Both the position numbers and the translations under genes were made by a program. The notes beneath the pieces are model-generated. The model had not been told where the DNA came from. It did no database searches and worked only from the letters and a program-made list of their open reading frames with translations. DNA of 64,000 bases from Laccaria trichodermophora (lineage: Eukaryota; Basidiomycota; Agaricomycetes; Agaricales; Hydnangiaceae), in the NCBI GenBank assembly GCA_018417955.1, contig JACTVC010000027.1:855029-919028 (forward strand). Direction: 5' to 3'. This document shows positions 1 to 11,400 of the stretch, one piece after another. Numbering within the stretch: the stretch's first letter is position 1; the number at the start of each line of letters is the position of its first letter.

Positions 1-652
1 TACTGATGCAATGGGTTCCGACGAACTTTATTCTCCTGGGAAGGGCACGTCTTGTCGCATTGATACATGGAGAGATTGGTTTAGATGGAAAAGGGCAAGA
101 ATTTATCTTCGAGCTTCGTGATCAAAGTGACCTTTAATCGATGATCTTTTACAGGATTTATTCGGCGGGCGATGGTACTTCAAGTTATTCAATTTAGGGA
201 TGGGATTGGGAGGGCTTGTTATGGCTAAGTGGCAAGTAAATTTGCGGTAATTTAGGAATGTGGGAGCGCTGGAAAATCTATCAAGGAAGTGTTTGCGAAC
301 TCGGCAGCGGCCACTTCATTTGGTTGTAAGGCGCCGGTTTGAAGGATGCGTAAATCGGAGCTGTTCATATGCTCATTATATGTGACATTCGTAGCTTTTG
401 CCGTTTGCGACTGTTTTTTTTGTAAAGGGCTCCTCTTTTTTTTACGGCCGGCGTATCCAAGGCATCAGTATCTGTCTAATTCTGGTTCAGCTACTGGGTA
501 ATCCACCCCAAGGTCTGAGGTATGCTGACGTACATTATTTACACATGTTAAAAATTAAGGGCTGGCATGCTTGCAACACGTTCTTCTCATCGTTTCCAAC
601 AGCGACAAAGACTAAACGAACATCTTCCGAGCCCATCGCTGCCAGCGTCAAG
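1..652. other. intergenic, no gene seen
   Basis: No frame gives a convincing protein here. An open frame entering from position 398 is only the 5' extension of the next gene's first exon and has no family character. The stretch probably holds the promoter and 5' leader of the gene starting at 653. Confidence 0.5.
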
Positions 653-2619
653 ATGGCAACACGAAAGCTTAGTCTTCACGCCTCGGCCCTAAACGACGAG
701 GAGTACACTCTTTATACTCAATCTCTGGACGATATTGCGTTGGCGGAAGACATTCAAGGGGCCAAGGACGATGAATACTTTGAGAGAATGGTGGTGGGCA
801 TCCGAGAAGTTAGGGCTTGGCTTCGAGGACGATATTCTCATGTTTCCGGCTCTCAGATCGATACAGTGAGTCTCAATTTATCGTTATTGTCCATCACTGA
901 TCTCGGCAACAGATCCTCAAATATTTTTCGCCGACCATGAAACAGGGCGACACTTTGTCTGGCGGCGAATTTTTTGCCGCCATAAGATTAGTAATACATG
1001 CTGAGCAGGGAAAAGAGGTTGACAGGGCGCTCGCCTTCGTTCAAGGTGTGTCCTCAACGTTTTGTTCCGGTCTTGGGCTAACATCGTATGTAGCTCATCC
1101 AACTCCTTCTAGGCCGCAGTCGCGGAATGAGACGCCGATTAAAAAGCACTTGTACCTCCCACCACCACCATCGCGTAGACAAACCGTTGATTCTTCTGTC
1201 TACTCTGCAACCTCGACCACTAGAGTTTCGAGTACATCAGAACCACCCCCACGACCCGCTTCACCTCCAAAGAGACATCCACCACCGCCTACTTACCACC
1301 CTCCATTACATCCTTCCCAGAACGCGGAGCCTCCAAAACCTATCCTTCAACACGCCAATCACAACCCTTTCGTACAACGCCTACCGGATACGTCTTCAAG
1401 GTTACCTCCACTTCCTCCTCGTAAACCGCCACCACCACCTGTCCCATCTTCGTCCCATGTTTATCTCGCTCCTCCACGCCACGGAGCACGTTCAGTTTCT
1501 CCCTCGTCGTCAGGCGCAGCAACACCAACTGTAGCATTCCCCAAGCCAGCCTCACACGTGACGTCGGCCCTCATCAAACAAAGTCTTCAGGCAAGCAAGG
1601 CAGCGCAAACGATGAAAAAAGCCGAAGAACAGCTGGAGAAGGAGCGGGTGATGCAAGTGCTGAAGAGCAGCTCAGTTGTCTCGGGTTCGCATTCCTTCGC
1701 AGGTGCCAATGGGATCCTTGGCTCATCTGTCGTCATAGGAACGAGTGTATATAACCGGGGTCACAGCCCCGTCAAGGATGACCCAGTGTCAGTCTATTCT
1801 GCGCCTCCCCTTCCAAAGAGGAGGCACCACTATCAACAACAACCATCGCCGCCAATGTCAACGAGCTCCCTGGAGCAAGTGGCTTTGGCGACGACGGGGG
1901 TGCATCCAGACTCTCCATCCCGATTGAACCTGGACCTTCCGCCCCCACAACACCCGGACCGCAAACCACCATCGACGTCTAGTAATATTGAATCGTTCGA
2001 GGCCGTATACGGCCCCAACACAAGCACGACCACCCTCACAGCTACGACTGATGACTCTCCCACCGCGCGCGTTTTCCGCTCAAAATCGCTGCATCAACCA
2101 AGCCCACCACGACCACCGCTACCACCGCCCCTAAGGCGCAAAAGACCTGAAAGCGTCCAGGTCCTCTCGTCCGGAGAGGCTCTGTTCCACTCAAGTGTAA
2201 GTGACAGGTCCGTGTCCCGTCACACATCCTTTTCCAGCCCAACCCCAACGGTCGCCCACCGGCGGTCCTCCCTATCCGTTTCCGGCGTATCATCTTCGTC
2301 GTCGCCTTACCCATCGACCTCTCATGATCCCTTACCCCACATGAGCAATATCCAGCGGACGATTGCGAATCTCCAGCCGAAGTTTGATGCGCTGAGGTTT
2401 GATGGGAATAGGGCAAGGTATAAAGCTGAGGCGGGGTTGAGCCGGCGAGGGTTTGTGAGAGACTCGAGTCGGGGGAGGGAGGATCAGGAGGGGTTAATGC
2501 CTTCTAGTGGGGAGGATGGGGGTGTGGATTCGGCAGTTGAGGTTGAGGATGATGATGGGTTTTGGAAGGAGAAGGATAATTTAAAATGGCCTGCTGGCGA
2601 GGGGTGGAAGCCGCTTTGA
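653..2619 (+). CDS. EH-domain-like, proline-rich protein
   Basis: Modelled as three exons, 653-865, 913-1045 and 1094-2619, giving 623 aa. Both introns (47 and 48 bp) have GTGAGT or GTGTGT donors and AG acceptors; the second contains a GCTAAC branch site and restores the frame as ...FVQAHPTP. Residues about 70-115 (LKYFSPTMKQGDTLSGGEFF and following) look like the second half of an EH or EF-hand-like fold found in endocytic adaptor proteins. The rest is low-complexity sequence with many PPLPPR/K-type SH3-binding stretches, and a short acidic C-terminus. A role in actin patches or endocytosis is inferred only from the EH-like part plus SH3 ligands. The start is the ATG that keeps the conserved N-terminal segment; longer starts add unrelated sequence. 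Confidence 0.65.
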
Positions 2620-3084
2620 ATGTCTTTATTAATAAAGAGGCTTGATGTATTTTTAAGATTTTACAAAAAATGTTCTGCATAGATGAGGCATCAGATGATT
2701 GTAAATTTTTCGTCAACTGCGCCATTGTGCACACACTCTTTCGGAAGCCTTTCTAGTACTCATCTTCCGATTGGGCCGTCCATGCTTTCAATATGTTTTT
2801 TTTTCCCTTGAAACGGGTGAGGATGTAAATGATTCGAGTTGTTACACCAGGGATAGGATGATAATGGCGAGACTTCCCAAAGACTTCCAGGCATCGGAAG
2901 GCGTATTCATTTGGTGAAAAGGAGTAATCACCCAATAATCACCAATTATTGACTTCGAACAATCACTATAATGAGATTTTTGTCCGACGATGTCGGAAAC
3001 AAATATCAGCTCGCGGGTTACGCCCAGGTTGGTTCAACCCTTGAAAAAACGCCTTAGCCATCTCCGACATATACCAGCCTTCTC

Positions 3085-3091
3085 ATATAAA
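3085..3091 (+). promoter_or_regulatory. TATA-like box
   Basis: TATAAAA lies about 105 bp upstream of the ATG at 3197, a usual distance for a fungal TATA element with its leader. It supports a once-expressed gene starting at 3197. Confidence 0.35.
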
Positions 3092-3196
3092 AACCTCGGT
3101 GACGTATGCAATCACTACCAGTTTTCGTTTGGTTTTCGTTGAACGCAACTCTCTCCAAGCTTTCGCTTTAATCCACTCGCGACAAAACAAAACAGA

Positions 3197-3600
3197 ATGG
3201 TCAAATTCGCTGCTTCCATCTTGCTTCCATCCTTGTCGCTGTTGTTGCTGTTGCACGTGCTGCTCCGTAAGTTTTTTTTGCTCATCGCAATGATTTTTGG
3301 AAGGCGTTAACCATTGGCTAACCAAGCGCTAAAGATACGCACAGCAGACGAGACCTCAGTGATCTCGACCTGTTGAAGCACAATATTCCTTCCGAACTCG
3401 GCGACGTTTGTGCTCGGCGCGACTTTGGCAACCCAGCCCTTCTCGAGCGGGCCTTTGCCAGAAAGCTTTATAGACTGAGACTGTCACGTGTCCACCTACT
3501 TCTTCAAGCTTCATTCCACGTGACGCAGAACACGGTCACGTCTCCTCGTTCGCAAGTCGTCGTGCCGTCGTCGTCCAGCGTTGTGCTTGCTTCCTTCTAA
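3197..3600 (+). pseudogene. frameshifted small secreted peptide gene
   Basis: The ATG at 3197 starts a typical secretion signal (MVKFAASIL...). The rest of the expected hydrophobic core and cleavage region (...VAVVAVARAAP) is in a different frame. The shift coincides with a near-perfect 11-bp tandem duplication (CTTCCATCTTG, then CTTCCATCCTT). After a GTAAG...CAG intron the frame that follows the signal reads RDLSDLDLLKHNIPSELGDV and runs to a stop at 3600. Without the duplication this would be a small secreted protein of roughly 100 residues. No family was recognised. It could instead be a sequencing error or use an unseen splice. Confidence 0.45.
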
Positions 3601-4826
3601 CTCCCCCTGCCCTCGCGTGCCTTCATTTTTTTGACGTTGTACGCGGTATCTCTATTACCTGCATTATATCGGTATGTAGTTCCTTTCTACCTCCAAGTTT
3701 TTGAGGGCTGACCTGTACGACAGGTTCTTATTGTCGTATTCAGCACCTCGCCCCCTTTTCACTATGCCCTTGTGCTGAACGACCTCAGACAACACTGTCT
3801 ATTTATCGGGCGTTGTTCCGAAAAACCTCAATGGCGGGCCGTCGACGACGCCCGCGCCCCGGGCTCTTCTCAAGGCAGTGTTATCATTGTACACTACACA
3901 TAATTGTTGTACAAGGTAACAATTATGGCATTCTATATATCTATAGCGAGAGCGCGTGCGCCTTGCCCGCGCAGTAGTTCATAATTAACGAAATTTATCT
4001 ATGCCATAACTTGAAGTGATACTTAGTCCGTCGCAAGCGTTTGAAAAAAATAATGCCTCTTTCTTCATTTTTTCTCATCCTGCTTACTCCGTGCCATGCA
4101 GACTCAATAGGTTTGGCTATTCTCCCTCGTTCCTCATCCCCTTACAATCTCTTCCTTTTCCCTAATTGACTTCCCTGTCTCGGATAGTGTCTCTTCCGTG
4201 ACTTGTAAGTACATCAGGAAAATGACAATTTGTCTGATCGGGCTTACGCGCCTGATCGCGGCTACTCTGCTTATGATGGGCCTTTCGCACAGAGTTTACT
4301 AAGTGGTCAGACAGTTAAAGACACAGTCCTCTCTCAGATGATTTTCCCTTCTAGTAGGAGGGTGACAAATCAAAATAATGGATATGTAGTATAACGACGG
4401 AGGGAAGTCCTTGGTCAAGATCCCGCCTCCATCATGAAGCCCTCTGATGAGGATGTGGCATCGCGGTGTACACACGCCAAACACACGCCGTTCGCTTATT
4501 ACCCAGGTTTCACCATCAGGCCGTTAAAGTCAAAAATCGTTTACATAAACTCCGCCTTTTGTTGAATGTTCCCCAAATGTTCCCCAAACAAAATCATCAG
4601 CAAAACAACATTACCCTGGTAATAACTTGTGGTCCCGGTAAAGTCCGAAAATAAATGTCGAGCTTGGGATTACAATGTAATGTCAAGTAATCTTGGTTGG
4701 CCCTTTTATTCTAAAAACATCCTGACAACATCCAGTTATTGTAGATTTAAGTTGATGTATATCAGACATTGTTGGGGAAAGTTCGGGCAGAGATTACAAG
4801 GAAAGGTAAGGGTATCCTCATGTATA
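3601..4826. other. intergenic, nothing recognised
   Basis: There is no credible ORF longer than about 75 codons. A GC-rich block around 3830-3870 and an AT-rich block around 3895-4000 were noted but match no RNA gene or element I recognise. Confidence 0.4.
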
Positions 4827-6175
4827 TTAATGAAGTGAAATAGTTTTTCGTGGAATTTCTGGCATTGTAAAGGGGTCTATGCTAATTCCGACAGAATTCA
4901 GGATTTTAGGCTCCAGAACATGGCAGCCAATCGGCCCCTGTGGCGACGAGAGAGTAACCGCGAAATTATACATTGGCGTGCTACAGCAATACGCGCAACA
5001 TCTGGCGGAGACAATCGCTGCCGATAAAGCAAAGCCATGAAGTCCACCTCTTCGTCTGTGAGACATCGTGTGCTCTAGCCTCTGCGGGACCAGCGGCGCA
5101 GAAGAAGCGATGGATGGAGTCACGCTATCAATCGTGGAGTTCTTTGGAAACGTGGTACTAGTCACCGAGCACAAATCCTCGAAATCGTGCTCCTGGCTAG
5201 TAGCCGCTTTGATTGGCTGGGTTTTCGAAGGTAGCAGTCCGGACACAGAGGCACTCTATAGATGGTCTGAGTAGTGATGATCGATACCTGAGGCGATCCC
5301 TCTTGGAATGTCGTAACATTCTGTAACTGACGGCGGCATGTAAGGGTGTTGACCCAAGATCAGGCCATCGGTACTCTTTGCATTAGAGAGGTAGAAATTG
5401 GGTGGAGGAGGTGCCACCGTAGGAGGTTTAGCAAGGGGCATCGTCACCCAATCACCGTCTGAAGTAGGATCAATTTGCGAAAATCCGTTTCAGTGACACG
5501 AGTATCTGGTAACGGCGGCTCGACTCGAGATCGCCGTCGTCTTCATCATGTCAAAAAGACAAGCAACAAGATGCCTGCAAGGATAAGAAGTACCGTGCCT
5601 CCTATTACCCCGCGGATTATTGCACCTGTGGGCGTCTTTTTGTGGTACAGCTATGAATTTTGGGCAAAAGGTAAAATTAGCCACCTACTTGAGACCGAAG
5701 TGGTGGAAGTGAGGTTGCTGAGTAATTCGGAGACGCTGTGCCGATGGTGATGGTCCCCGATAATATTGGGATGGGGATGGGTATCGGGTTGTAGAACGTC
5801 GACTGGGAAATGACATCTCTACCAGCACTACAACGAGTGATGATTGTAGATCAGAAGAGATTATGCAAAAATCGTTGAGCTCACTTTGTTCCCTTATACG
5901 CAGACGCATCAGAGTATCGCTTCCATCCAAATGAGTCCGGGTATTTCATTGGAGAGTCATGGCCATCAACAATATGGCCTGAGCAAACAATTTCATTTGA
6001 GACATGCTGGAGCAACGAAAGGAGCGGCGTCGATTGAGCGAGTCTTCTCGGGCTCAGAAATTTGCACTAAGAATTGTAGTACGACCTCGCCGGAAGCTAA
6101 ACTGATGCAGTAGAAGTACCAGAGTTCATGAAAATTTGAATTTGCGTATTTCAGATGTGTACACTCACTTGACAC
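4827..6175 (-). pseudogene. decayed single-pass membrane protein gene
   Basis: Read on the minus strand, about 5640-5560 encodes a glycine/isoleucine/leucine-rich membrane segment (IIRGVIGGTVLLILAGILLL) followed at once by an arginine cluster, a classic stop-transfer. It is interrupted there by two adjacent TGA codons. Further 3' (5450-5256) a proline-rich tail reads DWVTMPLAKPPTVAPPPP. The extracellular part (6175-5690) and the tail (5246-4827) sit in different frames. The order, extracellular region then GA-rich TM then RRRR then cytosolic tail, matches the gene at 24350-25243 and a common agaricomycete family of unknown function. The 5' end abuts the Helitron 3' end. Confidence 0.4.
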
Positions 6176-6326
6176 TTATGCAGAGGCCGTGAGGCACAGG
6201 AGCGAGAAGGAATCAAACAGAGGTGGGAGTAACGGTAAGTCGAGACAACAGGTGAGTTATCGGAGATTGCCGAAAACACGTGTTCTCGCAGCCAAAAATA
6301 ACCACCACTTTCAACATAACACATAG

Positions 6327-6354
6327 CGCGGCAAGCCGCATGGCCCGCTACGGG
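6327..6354 (-). other. Helitron 3'-terminal hairpins
   Basis: Two perfect short hairpins lie side by side: GCGG with a four-base loop then CCGC (6327-6338), and CCCG with a three-base loop then CGGG (6344-6354). Helitron 3' ends characteristically carry a GC-rich hairpin 10-12 bases from the terminus, where it acts as the stop signal for strand transfer. Confidence 0.5.
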
Positions 6355-6671
6355 TCATCCAACGTGCTGTTCAATGTAGAGACTTGGTTAATATGTCGCT
6401 GACCCCCTATCGCACTCACGGTTCGTATTCAAAACGCTACAAAATATCTCAGCACTACCTACTTACTGTACCTGTTTCTAAAGTCATCGAGTTATGCCAC
6501 GTAATATTGTGATCGAGTTATCGTCATTGATCGCCTCACTGAGTTTGCTTTCTCCTACAGGAATTTTCTCGTTCAAGGTAAGCTAGCGGGCGACGGTCGG
6601 ACAGAGCAGTCAACTTCGGAGTAGCTAATATTTTGTCTGTACCGTGCTGATGTATTTATGTCCGATTGATA

Positions 6672-8225
6672 TCAAGCATCTTCTACGCCTTCCATGACTT
6701 GGTCTTCATCTGCCATGTCATCCGTATCGGCCGTGCCAGACGTGGACGCCGATAGAGGGGTAACCGAGGCTTTCTCCTTTCCCTTGGCGGTTGCTCGTTG
6801 GTTTGCTACCCTTTTAGTTGGTTTTGGTGCAGCGGCGGGTTTGGCGGCAGGTTTATTAGAGTTGCCAATTGCCTTACCAGACGGGGTAACCTTCGTCTGA
6901 TCTGTTTTTGTTTCTTCAACGTCACGCGTTGCTGTGGGCGAATCGTGTCGAGGCTTCTTGACTTTGAATGTGGCCAACGCACGGTCGGCAGCCGTCGAGA
7001 CCGGCACCGAAGCTGTACTAGCGACCGTTTCTTCATTTGTGTATGGTTTGTAGCGGGGCTCGGTCGCAGAGTCCGATTCATCGATTATAAGGATGCTGTG
7101 CATGTTCAATTGATAGACCTAAAACCGTAAGTTGAGTATTTGTGATTACTTTGGTATTACATACCCTTCGCTCGTCGCCAGTGTAGTGGCCCTGGTTATC
7201 TTTGATTGGCATAATGAACGTGTGAATAGATATGGTGAAGATGACCAAGGTGCCTTCCGTGAGGGCTTCGTATTCTTCCCAAGGTGGAATCATGCGTTTA
7301 TCGAGGGTTGAGATGTCATGTTGCACCAATTGACTGTATACGTGTCTGAATAGGGGACCACCGTAGTCCGTCAAGACACTTGGGTCGTATGTGTTGCCGA
7401 CCTTGATTTCTCGTTGGTCGTTCTTGTTTGTGTCAGATTTAGAACTGGACCCGGTTTCGTTGCCGGCCGTCGGGGATTCTGCGGGAGTGGAGTTGTCGCG
7501 TGAGCGTTTCATTAAACGGACTGCTGGCACACGATCGGGGGCGATACGTGGTACCTTTATACGAAGTGAAAAAATGGTCAGAGATACCACAGCTTGAAAA
7601 AGCATACAATATATTTTGGCGGTGAAGTGATTGCGAACATAAAGTCAGTGTTTGCACGAATTACGGCCTCTTTGTTTGTGTAAGACTATATAGCACGATC
7701 GTCATTGTCAAGAACGACACATTAAGGAGAGTTACGCACTTTATTCGAAGCCAAATCCTCCTTTGCGTCGGCTTCTACTATCTCATTGATTGCAACGAAC
7801 TGGTCGTTGAATCGATCTCGTAATTCAGCAGAGCACGATGTAGGCATTCCGAGCATGAATAGATTCTTGACTTTGGTGTCGTCAGTTATGTAGTTAGGCT
7901 GTTCAAGTTTTAAACTTGAGTATAGTTGAAATTTATTAAGCAGAAAACTCACCGTGCCTTTCCCAACGAAATGGGATCCAACTGCGCTGTGCTTCGTTCC
8001 CATAGCGGATCGTTGAATTTCGCCAAAGACACATGTTCTGAACTCATCACCGGTGTTCGTTTGAAAATCAAAGCCGTCCTTCCAACGAGTTTTGCGCATG
8101 AATTGGCGACCGTACACGCAGTTTGCAAGGTAAGCGTCGCCACCTTCATCGACTTGCTCCAGCAACGAATCATAGATCCCATTGCTAGCGCGTGCGGCGT
8201 ATCGGATTTGAGCTGGATTGGACAT
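6672..8225 (-). CDS. Helitron-linked protein of unknown function
   Basis: Modelled as three exons, 8225-7740, 7554-7165 and 7118-6672, giving 440 aa. Introns are 185 bp (GTGCGT...AAAG) and 46 bp (GTATGT...TTTTAG), both phase 0. The first third is a compact globular region (VFGEIQRSAMGTKHSAVG, then VGKGTVSFLLNKFQLYSS). The middle has ISTLDKRMIPPWEEYEALTE, then a beta-rich stretch. The last 150 residues are lysine/alanine/proline-rich with an acidic end, like a nuclear or DNA-binding tail. I recognise no family. It lies 235 bp downstream of the Rep-helicase gene, on the same strand and inside the proposed element, so a supporting role such as single-strand DNA binding is plausible, but only from position. 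The first intron is long for this genome and may hide another exon. Confidence 0.55.
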
Positions 8226-8460
8226 TTGATGAACATTAGCTAGATAATCTCGTTATTTAAAACATACCAGAATAAAGGAGTTACTATCGTCATTTGTGTT
8301 TCGCCATCAGACAGTTTAAGTTTGTTACAGGAGAACACGCACCAATGTCGTCAAGTCTCCAGTTAGACAGGAGGTCCTCTTTCTCCTTTTTATTTGAGCG
8401 GCACGTCCATCGCAATGGCGTTGCGTGACGTCAAGTGGTTATAATGATGAAAACCTTCTT

Positions 8461-11400
8461 CTAATGTTCAGGTTCGTCGAACGTGACTCGTCGGCGTTTG
8501 ACCGGGCGTTCAATGATGACCGCGGTAGTCATGTGTGATAAGTTGATTGAAGCGGAGCTGGACTGATCCATCACCTCCGCATTTCGTCTCAACGCCAATC
8601 GTTTCTTCGAAGGCTGCAAAGGGAAAGCCCCGCGAGTTCCCCTATTTTGTTGTTCCAACGACATCGTCGGAGGCTGTTCGGTTTCCAGTGCGTTCAAACC
8701 CGCTTTCATTCTAGTCTGCTTGATCAATACTTGCAATCTGTCGAATTCTTGCCGGACATCCTGTGAAGGCCAGGAGCAAATTCGGTCTTTACTGAAAGGT
8801 CGCAATATCAACAGGCCCTCAAGAGAAGTCACTCGGGATATCATGACATATGGAGCTTGGGTTCCTCGACACGACGTTAGGTCTACGATTGCTCTTCTCA
8901 TTGTTTGTCCTTGTGCTTTATGAGCTGTCATAGCGAACGCGGGAACGATAGGTACTTGGGTACGCTTAATTGAAATTTTTTCGTTGTTATATGGATTTTT
9001 GACGGTAAACGTTGTTGTATCTTGCAGGATTGGAATTTCGTGGGGGTTCAATTCAGGAAGAGGAGTGTTGTCCGCGTCTGGCATCTTCACGACGCAAGAT
9101 ATCAAAGTGCGGTTTCCTTGAGCGTTCAGCTTGTACCTTATTCGTTGAATAAATCCCTTACTGCCATTGACAACTCCAGCGTTAACGTCGAAGTTCTGCA
9201 CTAACATGACCGGCATACCGAGAACTAACGGGATTTTCTGTAAGCGTTGTCCTGTAAGAGATGACGGGAGGTCTTCCAATTTCTGCAGAACGTTATCATC
9301 AGTTAAGGTTTTACCTTTAACTTGATCAATGCAATGATACCAGTGTAAAGTTTGGCCGGTGCGACTGGCAAACGTCGCAGCCATTCGTTCATTCAGCGCG
9401 TCCTTTGAAGCGTTCTCCGACACAATCAATGGTGCGTATTTCCATTGTTCATCACAGTTTGTAAGATTATTAGTTGGACTTATTACTCTAGAGTTCAACA
9501 GAACATAATCATCTTCAGTGCATTGACCCTTGCGAAGTCTACCCAACAAAGCAACAAAGCGATCATTCGCGCGGCCAGCCTGTCGCATAATTTCTTTCAA
9601 TTCAACGACAGTATCCACAGAGAGCCACAGCAGTTTTCCCATAACTTTCTTTTGCGTTATGTTTGTGGCAGATCCACGTCGAGTGTCCACGTTGCTGTAA
9701 AGCCTTGTCTGGTTCACGGGGGGTAACTGTGCGAAATCTCCGGCGAAAATGATGTTAATGCCGCCAAAAGAGGTAGAGTTGCCTTTAGCACGGGATAGAG
9801 CTTCGCTAATTTCAAACAGGAACTCGCACCCGATTATCGAAACCTCATCAATAAGTAAAAAATCGACTCCTTCCCACATCGCGCGAAGTTCACTGTTAGC
9901 TTTCACGCTTGAAGTTCTATTTGAATGTGCAAGACAAAGAGCAGCATGTAATGTCATTCCACCTACGTTCCGAGCCGCAACACCCATATATGAACACACA
10001 CGAAATCGACGAGCTTCATCTTTCGCTTCAAAGTATGATTTCAATGCATTGAATACCCTGCTTTTGCCTGTACCGGCAGGGCCAGCCAGGTACATTCTCA
10101 ACGGATCGCTGTTAAAGCAATTCGACTTATTTGCTACAAGTTTGAAAGCCAAGGTTTGTTCAGAATTCAATGTCCAGCTTGCGGCAAATGCATCCACGTC
10201 AATGTACCCGTTAGTGCCCAATATCTGGTTATCTATATGACCAAGGGTTGACGTCCGTGTGCCAGTTTCGTCTGCATTTAAAACAAGTCGTGGTGGCAGG
10301 TCGACATTGTCTTGATTCATTGTTAGAGAGACGTCACCTGTGAAGTTGTCTTTGGATGATCCGGCAGCGTTGAGTCCGAGAACTATCTGTCTTTCTTTCC
10401 AATCCGCTTTCCTGCTATCGTATGCGTTCTTCCAAATGTTTTCGTATGCCGTATCAGTTTCACCTACGAGTTCGATAATACCATCCTTTGGAGATGCCAA
10501 AAACGCTTCGGGCGTATAGCACAAGCCACTAGTTTCTAAATGTGTTAAAACGCCGTTTACGTTTTCCATTGACCGCGAAATTTTTTCTGAGTTTTTATCA
10601 GCTACCGTAGCTAACAAATCATGAATTGCATTTTCGTGAAGCGTATCATTGAGATCATCTTCTTGTGCTATTCGACTTGCATTTAGCATCTCCGATGTTA
10701 CAATTCCGTTAGTCTTCCTATTTCTATTTTTCATATGAGAGTCTCGACTATCTTTGCATTCATGGAGGAGTTGCATGTTATTCAGAATATCCCGGACTTG
10801 ATAGTCACATTCCGGTGAGTCCAAGAATCTTTGAAAGGCTGATTCCCAACTCTCGTCTGCATTTTTTAAATCCACTGCGTGTCGCCAAGGCTTGAATAAT
10901 AATAACATTATTCTGCTATATTGCGCAGCATGGCCTTCAACATTTCGCCGAGGTAACGCCGGTCCAATCATTACAGGCACGACTCGATGTGTCGGTTTAC
11001 GTACTCTTAGAAAATGTGACGTGCTTTCTACGTGACCATCAAGAAAGTGGCACGAAGGTCTTTTCGTGGTTTTCAGGCTTAGAACGGTGTCGCCATCTTC
11101 TGGAATATCTACGTTCATTTCTTCTGCATCGTCATCCAAATCCTCTTCATCATTGGCTGTGTCCGACTCAAGATCATCTTCACTGTCAGAATTGGAACAT
11201 AAAAAATCAGCCGGTTTCTGTTTTCGTTTGCGAAGTTTTTCAACTTGACAAATGAAATCCCACAGGTTCAAAGATTGAAGCTCTCTACCTCGGAAGACAT
11301 AATCGGCCACTTGATCTCCCTTCGGTACAAGCGATCGTTCATTATCAAGTGTGATGCCAACTTCTGGTTCAATTAACGTCGGTGTGTCATCCGTGGTCAT

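Noticed and set aside
937..1100. Unspliced frame beginning at 937
   Set aside because: Removing the 48-bp intron at 1046-1093 joins the EH-like part to the proline-rich part in frame with a better sequence; the unspliced reading adds a non-conserved stretch.
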